DNA of 64,000 nucleotides, from positions 124,001 to 188,000 of the forward strand of contig CAIUKF010000009.1 of assembly GCA_903899655.1 (NCBI GenBank), in the 5' to 3' direction. Shown here piece by piece: positions 1 to 7,429 of the stretch. The number at the start of each line of letters is the position of its first letter. The stretch's first letter is position 1. The notes under the pieces are model-generated. The model ran no database searches and had not been told where the DNA came from. It worked only from the letters and a program-made list of their open reading frames with translations. The DNA is from an uncultured bacterium. GTDB taxonomy: Bacteria; Patescibacteriota; Saccharimonadia; Saccharimonadales; Saccharimonadaceae. The translations under genes and the position numbers were made by a program.

Positions 1-62
1 TTATTGCTAATGTAAACCATTTACATTAAAATAGATTCAAAGATAAATAAAATTGGAGGTAT

Positions 63-323
63 ATGAACAGAGTTATTATAGATGTACGTGAACCATTTGA
101 ATTTGCAACTGGGCATGTTAATGGAGCAATCAACATTCCACCATCAAAGTTAATGGCTGGCGATAAAAGACTAAATGACATTCCAAAGGATGCTGAAATT
201 ATTTTATATTGCCGTTCGGGCAGTCGGTCTGGCGTCAGTGCTCATATTATGAAATCGATGGGATACACTAATATCACAAATGGTATCAACAAAGATCAAG
301 TCCGCGCTAGGTACGGGCTTTAG
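63..323 (+). CDS. Single-domain rhodanese-like protein
   Basis: An 86-residue single rhodanese domain. The N-terminus reads VIIDVREPFEF, the usual first strand and 'DVRE' motif, followed by GHVNGAINIP and the active-site loop CRSGSRS near residues 50-56, whose Cys is the expected sulfur-carrying nucleophile. Free-standing domains of this kind (GlpE/PspE type) move sulfane sulfur in the cytoplasm. There is no signal peptide. The start is supported by a GGAGG ribosome-binding site about 7 nt upstream. It is slightly short at the C-terminus compared with GlpE. The upstream sequence (9-27) holds an 8-bp inverted repeat, AATGTAAA/TTTACATT, that could be an operator. Family call is firm; the physiological acceptor cannot be told from sequence. 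Confidence 0.88.
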   Translation: MNRVIIDVREPFEFATGHVNGAINIPPSKLMAGDKRLNDIPKDAEIILYCRSGSRSGVSAHIMKSMGYTNITNGINKDQVRARYGL

Positions 324-324
324 G

Positions 325-353
325 TTGCGATAATTTAACGGTCACGATATAAT
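325..353 (+). promoter_or_regulatory. Promoter of the metK riboswitch transcript
   Basis: TTGCGA (325-330) and TATAAT (348-353) are separated by 17 bp and lie just upstream of the riboswitch aptamer. Transcription would start near 360. Confidence 0.6.
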
Positions 354-377
354 AATTGACAGTACATTAAATTAATC

Positions 378-477
378 AGTATCCAGAGTGCAGCGAGAGA
401 ACTAGCTTTATGACCTGCCGGCAACCATTCGTAATTAAACGAAAGCGGTGCCAATTCTAGCCCATATGGGAAAGATA
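378..477 (+). promoter_or_regulatory. SAM-I family riboswitch aptamer upstream of metK
   Basis: The region carries the ordered conserved blocks of a SAM-I type aptamer: ATCCAGAGTGCAG, then GACCTGCCGGCAACC, a variable AT-rich hairpin, GCGGTGCCAATTC, and a closing GATAA that pairs with the 5' TATC. It sits directly in front of metK, the SAM synthetase gene, the textbook target of this class, so SAM would repress its own synthesis. The family assignment rests on these motifs; a covariance-model search would settle SAM-I versus the I/IV variants. Confidence 0.88.
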
Positions 478-491
478 ATTATAGGCGCAAA

Positions 492-548
492 AACTCCTTT
501 TATCTTGACCATTGGGTGTCGAGATACTGTAAAAAGGAGTTATTTTTT
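492..548 (+). promoter_or_regulatory. Riboswitch expression platform: hairpin that buries the metK RBS
   Basis: AACTCCTTTT (492-501) pairs perfectly with AAAAGGAGTT (532-541), and the stem continues as ATCTTGAC (502-509) with GTCGAGAT (518-525, one G-U pair). The 3' arm is the AAGGAG ribosome-binding site of metK. A run of T residues (543-548) follows immediately, so the same hairpin could both terminate transcription and block translation. No other RBS serves the ATG at 549. Confidence 0.82.
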
Positions 549-1517
549 ATGTCAAATTTTAGAACCGCCGAAAGTGTATCACCAAAACACCCAGACAAGA
601 TTTGTGATCAAATATCTGACGCAATTTTGGATGCACATCTGGTTCAAGATCCTAATGCTAGAGTTGGAGTTGATGTGGCTGGTGGGCATGGTATTGTATT
701 TGTGACTGGCGAAGTGACGTCACTAGCCAAAGACATTGATGTTACGGCAATCGTTAAACGTTTGGCGGGTGATGTTGAAGTTATTGAACATATCGCCGCT
801 CAAAGCCCTGAAATTGCGCAGGGCGTTGATATTGGTGGTGCCGGCGATCAAGGAATTATGGTTGGCTATGCCTGCAACGAAACACCAGAACTATTACCAC
901 TGGAAACTGTATTATCACGTCGTTTAAACCAATATATTTATAAAAAATGGCCATTTGATGGCAAAACCCAAGTTACTTTAGAAGGTGACAAGATTGCCAG
1001 TATTGTTGCAAGCTTCCAGAACGCTGAAAAGTCAGAACTTTTGACTGAAGTTAAGAATTGGCTAACAAATGAACCTTTGGCGGAATATGATGAAGTTGAA
1101 TATCATATCAATCCAGCAGGTGATTGGCAAATTGGTGGGTTTGCGGCTGACGCGGGACTAACTGGACGCAAATTAATTGTTGATAATTATGGACCACGTA
1201 TCCCAATTGGTGGTGGAGCATTTAGTGGTAAAGACCCCAGTAAAGTCGACCGATCAGCTGCCTATATTGCTCGCAAAATTGCAGTTGATTATTTGAAAAA
1301 ACGTAATGCAACCGAAGTTTTTGTGCGTTTAGCTTATGCAATCGGTTATGACCAACCGCTTGAAGCATCGGTTATTATTGATGGCGTTCAGGAAGAAGTT
1401 GAAGGTTATGACTTGACTCCAAATGGAATCATTAAAACGCTTGAATTAAAGAGGCCGATCTATGAAGAAACTGCTAAGTGGGGCCACTTTGGACACACCG
1501 GTTTCAGTTGGGAATGA
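549..1517 (+). CDS. metK: S-adenosylmethionine synthetase (compact form)
   Basis: Makes S-adenosylmethionine from methionine and ATP, the methyl donor for RNA, DNA and protein methylation. Signature motifs are present in order: the HPDK ATP-binding His near residue 14, GAGDQG, and the long conserved GGGAFSGKDPSKVDRSAAY stretch, followed by a C-terminal YxETAxxGHFG block. At 323 residues it is clearly shorter than the usual 380-400, with the loss spread over loops rather than at an end, and the C-terminus stops soon after FSWE. The start at 549 is fixed by the AAGGAG site 10 nt upstream that lies in the riboswitch hairpin; longer upstream frames would run through that RNA structure. It ends one base before the convergent SIMPL gene, leaving no separate terminator. 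Confidence 0.96.
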   Translation: MSNFRTAESVSPKHPDKICDQISDAILDAHLVQDPNARVGVDVAGGHGIVFVTGEVTSLAKDIDVTAIVKRLAGDVEVIEHIAAQSPEIAQGVDIGGAGDQGIMVGYACNETPELLPLETVLSRRLNQYIYKKWPFDGKTQVTLEGDKIASIVASFQNAEKSELLTEVKNWLTNEPLAEYDEVEYHINPAGDWQIGGFAADAGLTGRKLIVDNYGPRIPIGGGAFSGKDPSKVDRSAAYIARKIAVDYLKKRNATEVFVRLAYAIGYDQPLEASVIIDGVQEEVEGYDLTPNGIIKTLELKRPIYEETAKWGHFGHTGFSWE

Positions 1518-2273
1518 TTAGTTTAGTTCGTAAGTTACGCTGACACTGAACCCGTAATCATTTAGACCTGGTTGAATCGAATATGATGAACTAGTGCCTG
1601 AACCACTGGCTGAATCGATTGACGACTTAGCCGATGAATCCATTAACCATGGCATTGGCGTAACGCCGCCAGAGGTATTGTCAGTAACGCTGATTACTTT
1701 GCCAAGTTTGGCGCCAAGTTGTTTGGCGCTGGCTTCGGCTTTGGCCTTGGCATCATTCAAGGCGTCTGTTCGCGCTGACGACTCAAGTTGTTTTTGTTTG
1801 CTGGTTGAGAATGATATTTGAGGAGTGATTGAACCGGCTGGAGATGTTGTTACTAAATAATCTTGAACTTTTTGAGCCAAAGTTTTATCAGTCAAAGTGA
1901 CTGTGATGTACAGCGTTGTTGTCGAATTACCCGTGCCACCGTAATAGATGTTGTATTCATATGAGTTGACATCAGTTTTGATGGCCGAATCGCTTACGCC
2001 AAGTGCTTTTAGTTTTTCAACTATCGTTTTTGATAAATCACTCAATTCAGTATTGATAGCAGTTTTGTCGGCGCCTTCCTTTTGATAGTAAGGGCTGAAT
2101 ACAAATTGGTCAGGTTCGGCTTGGATTGTAGTTGAACCAGTAATGGCAATCGTTCGACTGCTAATCGAATTATTATTCCACGGTTGCCAAAAACCAATAG
2201 TTGCCAAGTTAGCAATTAACAGAACGGCACATATTATCCAGGCGTTGATTTTAATACTAATGCTTTGTTTCAT
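1518..2273 (-). CDS. SIMPL (DUF541) domain exported/anchored protein
   Basis: A 251-residue protein with an N-terminal hydrophobic segment (about residues 8-25) acting as signal anchor, then a SIMPL/DUF541 domain. Typical features are the opening ITGSTTIQAEPDQ strand, long helices rich in Ala/Lys such as DALNDAKAKAEASAKQLG, and the closing KVISV strand. Related proteins are periplasmic or surface-exposed oligomers of uncertain function. The ATG at 2273 is chosen because an extended -10 (TGTTATAAT, TATAAT on the minus strand at 2285-2280) ends 6 nt before it, implying a leaderless message; the longer frame would begin upstream of that promoter. A Ser/Gly-rich linker sits before the last strand. 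Convergent with metK with no gap. Confidence 0.85.
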   Translation of the reverse strand: MKQSISIKINAWIICAVLLIANLATIGFWQPWNNNSISSRTIAITGSTTIQAEPDQFVFSPYYQKEGADKTAINTELSDLSKTIVEKLKALGVSDSAIKTDVNSYEYNIYYGGTGNSTTTLYITVTLTDKTLAQKVQDYLVTTSPAGSITPQISFSTSKQKQLESSARTDALNDAKAKAEASAKQLGAKLGKVISVTDNTSGGVTPMPWLMDSSAKSSIDSASGSGTSSSYSIQPGLNDYGFSVSVTYELN

Positions 2274-2311
2274 GAATATATTATAACACCAGACTTGTAT
2301 AGATATGAGGC

Positions 2312-2340
2312 TTAACAATTACAACAAAATCTGCTACAAT
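2312..2340 (+). promoter_or_regulatory. Promoter of the CNNM/CBS gene pair
   Basis: TTAACA (2312-2317), 17-bp spacer, TACAAT (2335-2340). It is divergent from, and adjacent to, the SIMPL gene promoter. Confidence 0.6.
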
Positions 2341-2387
2341 AACCGCAACGTGTTTAGTATTAGATTTTGATATTAACACCTTATACA

Positions 2388-3749
2388 ATGACCGAGTTGA
2401 TATATTTAGTGATCTCAATCATTTTAATAGCCCTGTGTGGGTTATTTGTGGCTGCCGAATTTTCTTTGATTGCTGTCAACCGAGCGACTGTTGATAAGCA
2501 AGCCGCCAAAGGTGATATTAATGCAGTTGGGCTTAAACATGCTCTAGAATTATTATCTACTCAATTATCTGGTGCACAAGTTGGCATTACGATTACAAAT
2601 TTAATTATTGGTTTTTTGGCTGAACCGGCGATTGCCTCGTTATTGAAAGCCCCACTCGGATCAATAGGGTTAACTGGTGACGCACTGGCGGTCATATCAG
2701 TTGGTTTTGGTGTTGCGATTGCAACTGCTGCTACGATGATATTTGGGGAATTAGTCCCAAAGAACCTGGCGATAACAAATCCATTAATGGTTGCAAAATT
2801 TATTCAAAAACCGATGCAAATATTTACCCGAGCTATTAAATTGCCAATCAATATTTTAAATGGTAGTGCTAACATTATTCTTAGACAATTTGGCGTCAAA
2901 TCAATTGAAAAGTTAGCTTCGGCTAGATCGGCTGACGAATTATTATCACTAGTCCGTCATTCTGCAAAAAAAGGGTCGTTGCCCAAAGAAACAGCTATGA
3001 TGTTGGAAAGGTCATTGTCATTTGGTGACTTAACCGCTGTTGAAGTTATGACGCCAAGGGTCAGAATGCAGGCTATATCAACTGACGCTACAGCCGCCGA
3101 TGTTTTGAAAATGGCTAAATCAAGTGGTTTATCGCGTTTCCCCGTATATGGTAAAAACATTGATGATATTGTGGGTGTGATTCACATCAAACACGCTGTC
3201 AGTGTATCCAAATCAGACCGTGAAGCAACTTTGGTTGGTCAAATTATGCAGCAGCCGTTAATGGTGCCGTCAAATATTCAACTAGAAGCACTTTTGGACG
3301 CCTTAAGGGCTGGTGGTTTGCAAATGGCAATCGTGATTGATGAATTTGGGGGTACTGACGGACTTGTCACAATAGAAGATTTGTTTGAAGAATTAGTTGG
3401 CGAGGTGACAGACGAACACGATCGTCACCGAAACCGCGATAAGGCTATTGTGACGAAACTATCTGATGGTAGTTGGACTTTTTCGGGACTATTACGCCCT
3501 GACGAAATTAGCGAAGAAATCGGCATTATTTTACCCGAAGCCGAGGATTCCGATACGGTTGCTGGTTTAATAATCTATGATTTGGAACGTATGCCTAGGG
3601 TTGGAGACGTTGTCTATTCGGCGGCTGTAAGTCATGACGGCAGTGACATAACTGTTAAATTAAAAGTTGAGCGCATGGATAGTCACAGGGTGGATAGTAT
3701 TCGAATGTCGATTGTAAATAAAGATGAAATGGCCGAGGTTAAATTATGA
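2388..3749 (+). CDS. CNNM/CBS-domain membrane protein (HlyC/CorC family), long form
   Basis: A 453-residue membrane protein with the three-part build of the CNNM (DUF21) family. A transmembrane domain holds the FVAAEFSL signature near the N-terminus and GELVPKN about residue 125. A CBS pair follows (MTPRVRM... RFPVYG... DEFGGTDGLVTIEDLFEELVGE). Last comes a C-terminal CorC/HlyC transporter-associated domain. Relatives in bacteria are implicated in Mg2+ export or homeostasis, with the CBS pair sensing nucleotides. The ATG at 2388 is preferred since the first helix begins at once; a TTG at 2367 in frame is possible. No clear RBS is seen. The stop overlaps the start of the next paralogue (ATGA), so the two are translated together. 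Confidence 0.9.
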   Translation: MTELIYLVISIILIALCGLFVAAEFSLIAVNRATVDKQAAKGDINAVGLKHALELLSTQLSGAQVGITITNLIIGFLAEPAIASLLKAPLGSIGLTGDALAVISVGFGVAIATAATMIFGELVPKNLAITNPLMVAKFIQKPMQIFTRAIKLPINILNGSANIILRQFGVKSIEKLASARSADELLSLVRHSAKKGSLPKETAMMLERSLSFGDLTAVEVMTPRVRMQAISTDATAADVLKMAKSSGLSRFPVYGKNIDDIVGVIHIKHAVSVSKSDREATLVGQIMQQPLMVPSNIQLEALLDALRAGGLQMAIVIDEFGGTDGLVTIEDLFEELVGEVTDEHDRHRNRDKAIVTKLSDGSWTFSGLLRPDEISEEIGIILPEAEDSDTVAGLIIYDLERMPRVGDVVYSAAVSHDGSDITVKLKVERMDSHRVDSIRMSIVNKDEMAEVKL

Positions 3750-4798
3750 GTTTAGGCATGTCGATTATTCTAGCGGTGGCGATGTTAATTGGTAATGTGT
3801 TTTTCGTTGGCGCCGAATTTGGTTTGGTCTCAGCCAGACGAAGTAGTATTGAATTACAAGCGGCTCGGGGTTTAATATCCGCTAAAATATCTTTAAAAGC
3901 TATGGAACAGGTTTCATTGATGTTGGCTGGTGCTCAATTAGGAGTGACGTTATGTTCGCTAGTTTTTGGTGCGATTGGCGAACCATTGGTAGCACATTTG
4001 TTGGTGCAACCTTTTCAAAATATGGGGATTCCCGAACTCCTGATTCATCCGATATCATTGATTATTGCCTTAATAACAATGGTTTACATTCATGTTGTAA
4101 TCGGTGAGATGGTGCCAAAAAACTTAGCACTGGCATCACCAGTCAAGGTTGCATTGCTGTTAATACCACCACTGGTCTTTATTGTTAATTTATTGAAACC
4201 ATTGATCATAATATTAAATGCAGTTGCTAATGGCACATTAAAACTAGTCGGCCTAAAACCTAGCCAAGAAATGACCAGCAGTTTTGGACGCGATGAAGTG
4301 GCTGGATTTGTTAAAGAATCATTACATGAAGGATTGCTTAGCTCCAAAGAAGAACAATTGTTGTCGGGTTCACTACATTTTGATGATGTTATTTTGCAAT
4401 CAATCATTGTGCCTGTCGACAAAGTCATCGCAACGTCATCCAAACCAACGCCAGCCGAAATTGAACGTTTGACTAGTCAAACTGGCTTTTCACGCTTTCC
4501 AGTTATTAGTAAAAGTAAACAATTAAAAGGCTACGTCCATTTGAAGGATATCTTGCGTATTCCGGATAATGAATATGACGAACCGTTGGCGGCGCATCTA
4601 ATTAGACCATTAGTTTGTGTTAAGATTGCCGCTACTTTACGTGAAGCACTGGAAGTTATGCAGCAGTCTGGTTCGCATCTAGCTAAGGTGGTTGACGACA
4701 ATAGCTTTGTTGTCGGTATCATTGCTTTGGAAGATGTGATTGAAGAATTAGTTGGCGAAATCCAAGATGGAACTCGCAAACCCCAAGTAAATATTTGA
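3746..4798 (+). CDS. CNNM/CBS-domain membrane protein, short paralogue
   Basis: A 350-residue paralogue of the preceding gene, with the same DUF21 membrane domain (FFVGAEFGLVSARR near residue 20, GEMVPKN about residue 115) and a CBS pair ending in GIIALEDVIEELVGEIQD. It lacks the C-terminal transporter-associated domain of the long form. Its start overlaps the upstream stop by four bases, which is classical translational coupling, so the two probably form a hetero-oligomer in the cytoplasmic membrane. Such long/short CNNM pairs are common in bacteria. The substrate (Mg2+ or another cation) is known only by analogy. The end overlaps the -35 box of the following AbrB-type gene. Confidence 0.9.
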   Translation: MSLGMSIILAVAMLIGNVFFVGAEFGLVSARRSSIELQAARGLISAKISLKAMEQVSLMLAGAQLGVTLCSLVFGAIGEPLVAHLLVQPFQNMGIPELLIHPISLIIALITMVYIHVVIGEMVPKNLALASPVKVALLLIPPLVFIVNLLKPLIIILNAVANGTLKLVGLKPSQEMTSSFGRDEVAGFVKESLHEGLLSSKEEQLLSGSLHFDDVILQSIIVPVDKVIATSSKPTPAEIERLTSQTGFSRFPVISKSKQLKGYVHLKDILRIPDNEYDEPLAAHLIRPLVCVKIAATLREALEVMQQSGSHLAKVVDDNSFVVGIIALEDVIEELVGEIQDGTRKPQVNI

Positions 4799-4823
4799 CA
4801 TACATTTCATACTATTATACGAT
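4795..4823 (+). promoter_or_regulatory. Promoter of the AbrB-like gene
   Basis: TTGACA (4795-4800), 17-bp spacer, TACGAT (4818-4823). The -35 overlaps the last codons of the preceding gene and the -10 ends 8 nt before the next ATG, so the message should have essentially no 5' leader. Confidence 0.7.
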
Positions 4824-4831
4824 AAGTATAT

Positions 4832-5062
4832 ATGCAAGATAAAAAGCTATATGGTACGGCAACTGTTGGCACCAAAGGCCAGATTGTTATTCCTGCCTCG
4901 GCTCGTGAGGAATTAGGGATTAATACCAGTGACAGGCTGTATGTTATCGGATCACCTGTCAAAGGTGTCGTAATGCTGCTACAAGAGAGTAAATTAGAAG
5001 AGTTTATTGCTCAAATGAACCTGCACGTTGAGACTTTGAAAGCTTTCAAAAAAAGTAAATAA
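4832..5062 (+). CDS. AbrB/MazE/SpoVT-type DNA-binding protein
   Basis: A 76-residue protein whose first 50 residues form a swapped-hairpin AbrB domain, with the hallmark VGTKGQIVIPASAREELG followed by GDxL-like strand residues (SDRLYVIG). A short helical tail ends in lysines. Family members bind DNA as dimers and act as transition-state regulators or antitoxins. No toxin gene (PIN or MazF type) lies next to it: the next transcript is the structured RNA at 5106, so a chromosomal regulator is more likely than an antitoxin. It is transcribed from its own promoter with a start codon 8 nt after the -10. Confidence 0.88.
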   Translation: MQDKKLYGTATVGTKGQIVIPASAREELGINTSDRLYVIGSPVKGVVMLLQESKLEEFIAQMNLHVETLKAFKKSK

Positions 5063-5069
5063 ATAGCTA

Positions 5070-5098
5070 TTGCGCTTTGTTTTAAAACGTTCTATTAT
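5070..5098 (+). promoter_or_regulatory. Promoter of the structured small transcript
   Basis: TTGCGC (5070-5075), 17-bp spacer, TATTAT (5093-5098). Transcription would begin near 5106. Confidence 0.55.
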
Positions 5099-5105
5099 AG
5101 GAAAC

Positions 5106-5421
5106 ACGAGCGTTATGTATAACGCTTATCTTGACGTATCAAGCCAGGTTTGATACTATTGTTGATGTATCTCGCGCCGAAACTAAATAAATAAAGGTCG
5201 GAGCGCGTGAGATTGTACGTAGTACAAGGAGAGTTCACATGCCAATAGCCGTCGAATTTGTGTCGTCAAGACGCAAAAAGATAGCAGTGGATGTGGTGCC
5301 TGCCGAATGGCAGCTGTATATTGCACAGTAGAATCAGAGTCTTCTGATTCAAAATCCAAGTCTCAATTGAGACTTACAAAAAAACTAAAGAACACCCCAA
5401 GGCACCGGGGTGTTCTTTTAT
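5106..5421 (+). ncRNA. Candidate structured RNA of about 315 nt containing a 30-codon ORF
   Basis: Between a good promoter and a strong terminator lie at least seven self-complementary segments. They include AGCGTTAT/ATAACGCT, GTATCAA/TTGATAC, an ATCTCGCGC stem of nine pairs closed over a long loop, TTGTAC/GTACAA just before an RBS, AATCAGA/TCTGATT, the perfect palindrome AAGTCTCAATTGAGACTT, and the terminator stem. The density of hairpins over about 315 nt is far above that of neighbouring intergenic DNA. I do not recognise tmRNA, RNase P, SRP or 6S signatures. It could be a regulatory small RNA, a dual-function RNA, or a structured leader and trailer of the small ORF. Confidence 0.5.
5239..5331 (+). 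CDS. 30-residue ORF inside the structured transcript
   Basis: ATG at 5239 is preceded by AAGGAG at a spacing of about 9 nt, one of the clearest ribosome-binding sites in the region, and runs 30 codons to TAG. The peptide begins MPIAVEFVSSRRKKIAVDVV and ends QLYIAQ. It has a basic RRKK patch between two short beta-prone segments and no membrane segment. I do not recognise a family. The RBS lies 3' of a TTGTAC/GTACAA hairpin, so translation may be structure-controlled. A chance ORF in an RNA gene is the alternative. Confidence 0.4.
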   Translation: MPIAVEFVSSRRKKIAVDVVPAEWQLYIAQ

Positions 5422-5423
5422 TT
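5390..5423. terminator. Strong bidirectional terminator
   Basis: GAACACCCC (5390-5398) pairs with GGGGTGTTC (5407-5415) and is followed by TTTTATTT. On the other strand a T-rich run (complement of the A-run at 5377-5385) follows, so it also ends the convergent DsbA-like gene. Confidence 0.9.
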
Positions 5424-5436
5424 ATCAAGTACTATT

Positions 5437-6153
5437 CTATTTTGTTGTTGTGACCGGTAAGGCGATGCCAGCCTTGGTCAGTTCAATATCTATGGCTGTT
5501 TTGAAGGCCGTATCGTTGCCCCAAACAGTTGTTTCCAGCTTCTTACCATTAAGGAAGAATGATGGCGTACTGTCGACGCCAGCTTGCTTGCCGAGTGAAT
5601 AATCATAGTTAATCTTAGCTGTAATTGATGTTGAATTAGTTGTACCGGCCAGGTCGGCATTGAATTTAGTTAAATCTAAACTAAGTTCTTTAGCGGCATT
5701 AGCAAAGTAATCAGTTCGTTTACTATCAATCAAATCTGACCAGTCGGACTGTGCTGCATAAATTTTATCGTGCATTTCCCAGTATTTGCCTTGTAGTCCA
5801 GCGGCTTCGGATGCACCAGCTGCTGCTTTGGCGTTGGCATGAAGCGTTGTAAGCGGGAAGTTACGGAAGACAAATTGTAACTGATCTTTGTATTGTTCGA
5901 CTAATGCCATAATGCGAGGATTTTCTTTTCCGCAAGCTGGGCATTGAAAATCGCCATATTCAATCAAAGTTACTTTACTGCCTGTTTTTCCATAAATATG
6001 GTCACCGATATTACCATCTTGGCTGTTGGCGGTTTGAATGTTGGTCTGGTCAATTTTGCTGACATCTACGCGTGAACTGTCCGAAAACATAACTAACGAG
6101 GCTAATAACCCTATCGTTAAAACTGCAAATATAATCCAACTTTTATTACTCAA
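5437..6153 (-). CDS. Membrane-anchored DsbA-like thioredoxin-fold protein
   Basis: A 238-residue extracytoplasmic thiol oxidoreductase of the DsbA/thioredoxin_4 type. Residues 5-23 form a signal anchor. The thioredoxin fold begins at GSKVTLIEYGDFQCPACG, giving a CPAC active site (Cys71, Cys74), and the cis-Pro loop is present as GVDSTPSFF. Helical insert and length match the family. It would introduce or shuffle disulfides in exported proteins. The start is TTG at 6153, supported by GAGGGAGAG about 8 nt upstream and by the absence of an ATG before the hydrophobic segment. A TACAAT hexamer lies further upstream. It shares the bidirectional terminator at 5390 with the converging small transcript. 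Confidence 0.92.
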   Translation of the reverse strand: MSNKSWIIFAVLTIGLLASLVMFSDSSRVDVSKIDQTNIQTANSQDGNIGDHIYGKTGSKVTLIEYGDFQCPACGKENPRIMALVEQYKDQLQFVFRNFPLTTLHANAKAAAGASEAAGLQGKYWEMHDKIYAAQSDWSDLIDSKRTDYFANAAKELSLDLTKFNADLAGTTNSTSITAKINYDYSLGKQAGVDSTPSFFLNGKKLETTVWGNDTAFKTAIDIELTKAGIALPVTTTK

Positions 6154-6278
6154 AAGACTCTCCCTCTAATAAATTTCTGTATTTATTGTATCAAAAATAT
6201 CAATTACTTAACAGGTCTAAAGAGGTGACTTACCGACTTAATGCTTTGGTCTGATTAATAATGTACAATAGGGATAAT

Positions 6279-7256
6279 ATGACAACGTTATTAGTGGTGT
6301 TATTGTTTATTCTAATTATGATATTGCTGATTGTGACAGCGATGCGTCCAATTCAAAGTGAATATAGTTTGTTTGAATTGCAACATCGATCAAGCAGTGG
6401 TGATCGAGAGGCGAAAAGAGAATTAAAACGCGAAGAGCATGCTTACGATATTATGTCATTGCAGCGCGTCGCGGTTGCATTATTGTTGGTAACAATAGCT
6501 CTAGTAGGTGTAATAGCCTATGGCTGGCTGGTTGGCGTAGTTGTAGTTGTTGTTGTGGCACTGGAATATGGTGTTGTGGCGCGATTAAAATTTATTAAAG
6601 CTTTAGCTGTGAAAATATATAAGCGTATCGAAAAAAGTATTATAAAATTTATCGCCAAAGTCCCATTTGTAATTAAACTGATTCGTAATGTATCAGAGAC
6701 TGATGCTATTACGAAACGCCTGGGTTCAAGGTTTGAACTTCAAAATATCATTAATGAATCAATGGATACATTGACGGCAGATGAAAAGAATCTGATTGTT
6801 AATGGACTGTCGTTTAATGATGAAATTGTTAGTCAGGTTATGACACCGCGTGATGCAATTGTCAGTATCGAAAAGACAGAATTCTTAGGTCCGCTAACTT
6901 TAAATGATTTGCATAAATTAGGCCACAATCGATTGCCGGTTATTGGCGAAGACATTAATCACGTAATTGGTGTTTTACACTTGAACCGTTTGTTTACGCT
7001 GGATGTTAAACGGTCAGTAACGGCTGAAAAAGCCATGGAACCAAGCGTCTATTATATTCGCGATAATCAGACGATGAACCAAGCCTTGGCAGCGTTTTTA
7101 AGTACTAATGACGATCTGTTGATCGTGGTTAATGAAGCCCGTGAAACGGTTGGGTTGCTGACCTTGCAGGATGTAATTGAAGCCTTGTTTGGTCGTAAAA
7201 TTGTTGATGAATTCGATGATCATGATAATTTGCGGTCGGTTGCTGGAAGAATATAA
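6279..7256 (+). CDS. CBS-pair membrane protein (CorC/HlyC-like without DUF21)
   Basis: A 325-residue protein with one N-terminal helix (residues 3-22), a second hydrophobic hairpin (about 65-105), a basic linker and a C-terminal CBS pair. The CBS part is opened by the CorC-type FNDEIVSQVMTPRDAIVS and closed by GLLTLQDVIEALFGRKIVDEFDD. It resembles the regulatory half of the two CNNM proteins near 2388-4798, but the membrane half is not recognisably DUF21. It may sense nucleotides for a transport process. ATG 6279 is taken because TACAAT (6264-6269) ends 9 nt upstream, which suits a leaderless message; ATG 6261 precedes that hexamer. Confidence 0.8.
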   Translation: MTTLLVVLLFILIMILLIVTAMRPIQSEYSLFELQHRSSSGDREAKRELKREEHAYDIMSLQRVAVALLLVTIALVGVIAYGWLVGVVVVVVVALEYGVVARLKFIKALAVKIYKRIEKSIIKFIAKVPFVIKLIRNVSETDAITKRLGSRFELQNIINESMDTLTADEKNLIVNGLSFNDEIVSQVMTPRDAIVSIEKTEFLGPLTLNDLHKLGHNRLPVIGEDINHVIGVLHLNRLFTLDVKRSVTAEKAMEPSVYYIRDNQTMNQALAAFLSTNDDLLIVVNEARETVGLLTLQDVIEALFGRKIVDEFDDHDNLRSVAGRI

Positions 7257-7261
7257 AAATA

Positions 7262-7377
7262 CTTAAACCCATTCCGCGGGTGACGTCCGTCGGGGCGGCC
7301 CCAATTTACTACAAAATGGTAATCCATTTTTATAAATTAGGGGCGGAACGGACGGCAGGACCCGAGGGGGTTTAAGC
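7262..7377. repeat. Large imperfect inverted repeat, related to a copy near 62111
   Basis: The segment opens with CTTAAACCC and closes with GGGTTTAAG, with nested complementary blocks in between (GGGT/ACCC, GTCCGT/ACGGAC, GGGGC/GCCCC, AAATT). The left part (about 7266-7300) recurs in inverted orientation at 62111-62145 with a single mismatch over 35 bases. It may work as a terminator for the upstream gene, but its size and second copy suggest a miniature mobile or REP-like element. Confidence 0.65.
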
Positions 7378-7414
7378 CCTTAGCTAAATTAGTCTGGTTT
7401 TAAAGAGGTGTAAG

Positions 7415-7423
7415 TGCTAGAAT
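7415..7423 (+). promoter_or_regulatory. Extended -10 promoter of aspS
   Basis: TGCTAGAAT gives an extended -10 element; transcription would start near 7430, leaving a leader of about 125 nt before aspS. Confidence 0.5.
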
Positions 7424-7429
7424 AGACCT

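Noticed and set aside
448-705. Short plus-strand frame overlapping the SAM riboswitch and metK start
   Set aside because: It crosses the structured RNA and runs out of frame with metK; no RBS or protein features.
4832-5062. Antitoxin of a type II toxin-antitoxin pair
   Set aside because: The AbrB fold fits, but no toxin gene adjoins it on either side.
5106-5421. tmRNA or RNase P RNA
   Set aside because: No tRNA-like ends, no tag ORF ending in Ala-Ala, and no conserved RNase P core sequences.
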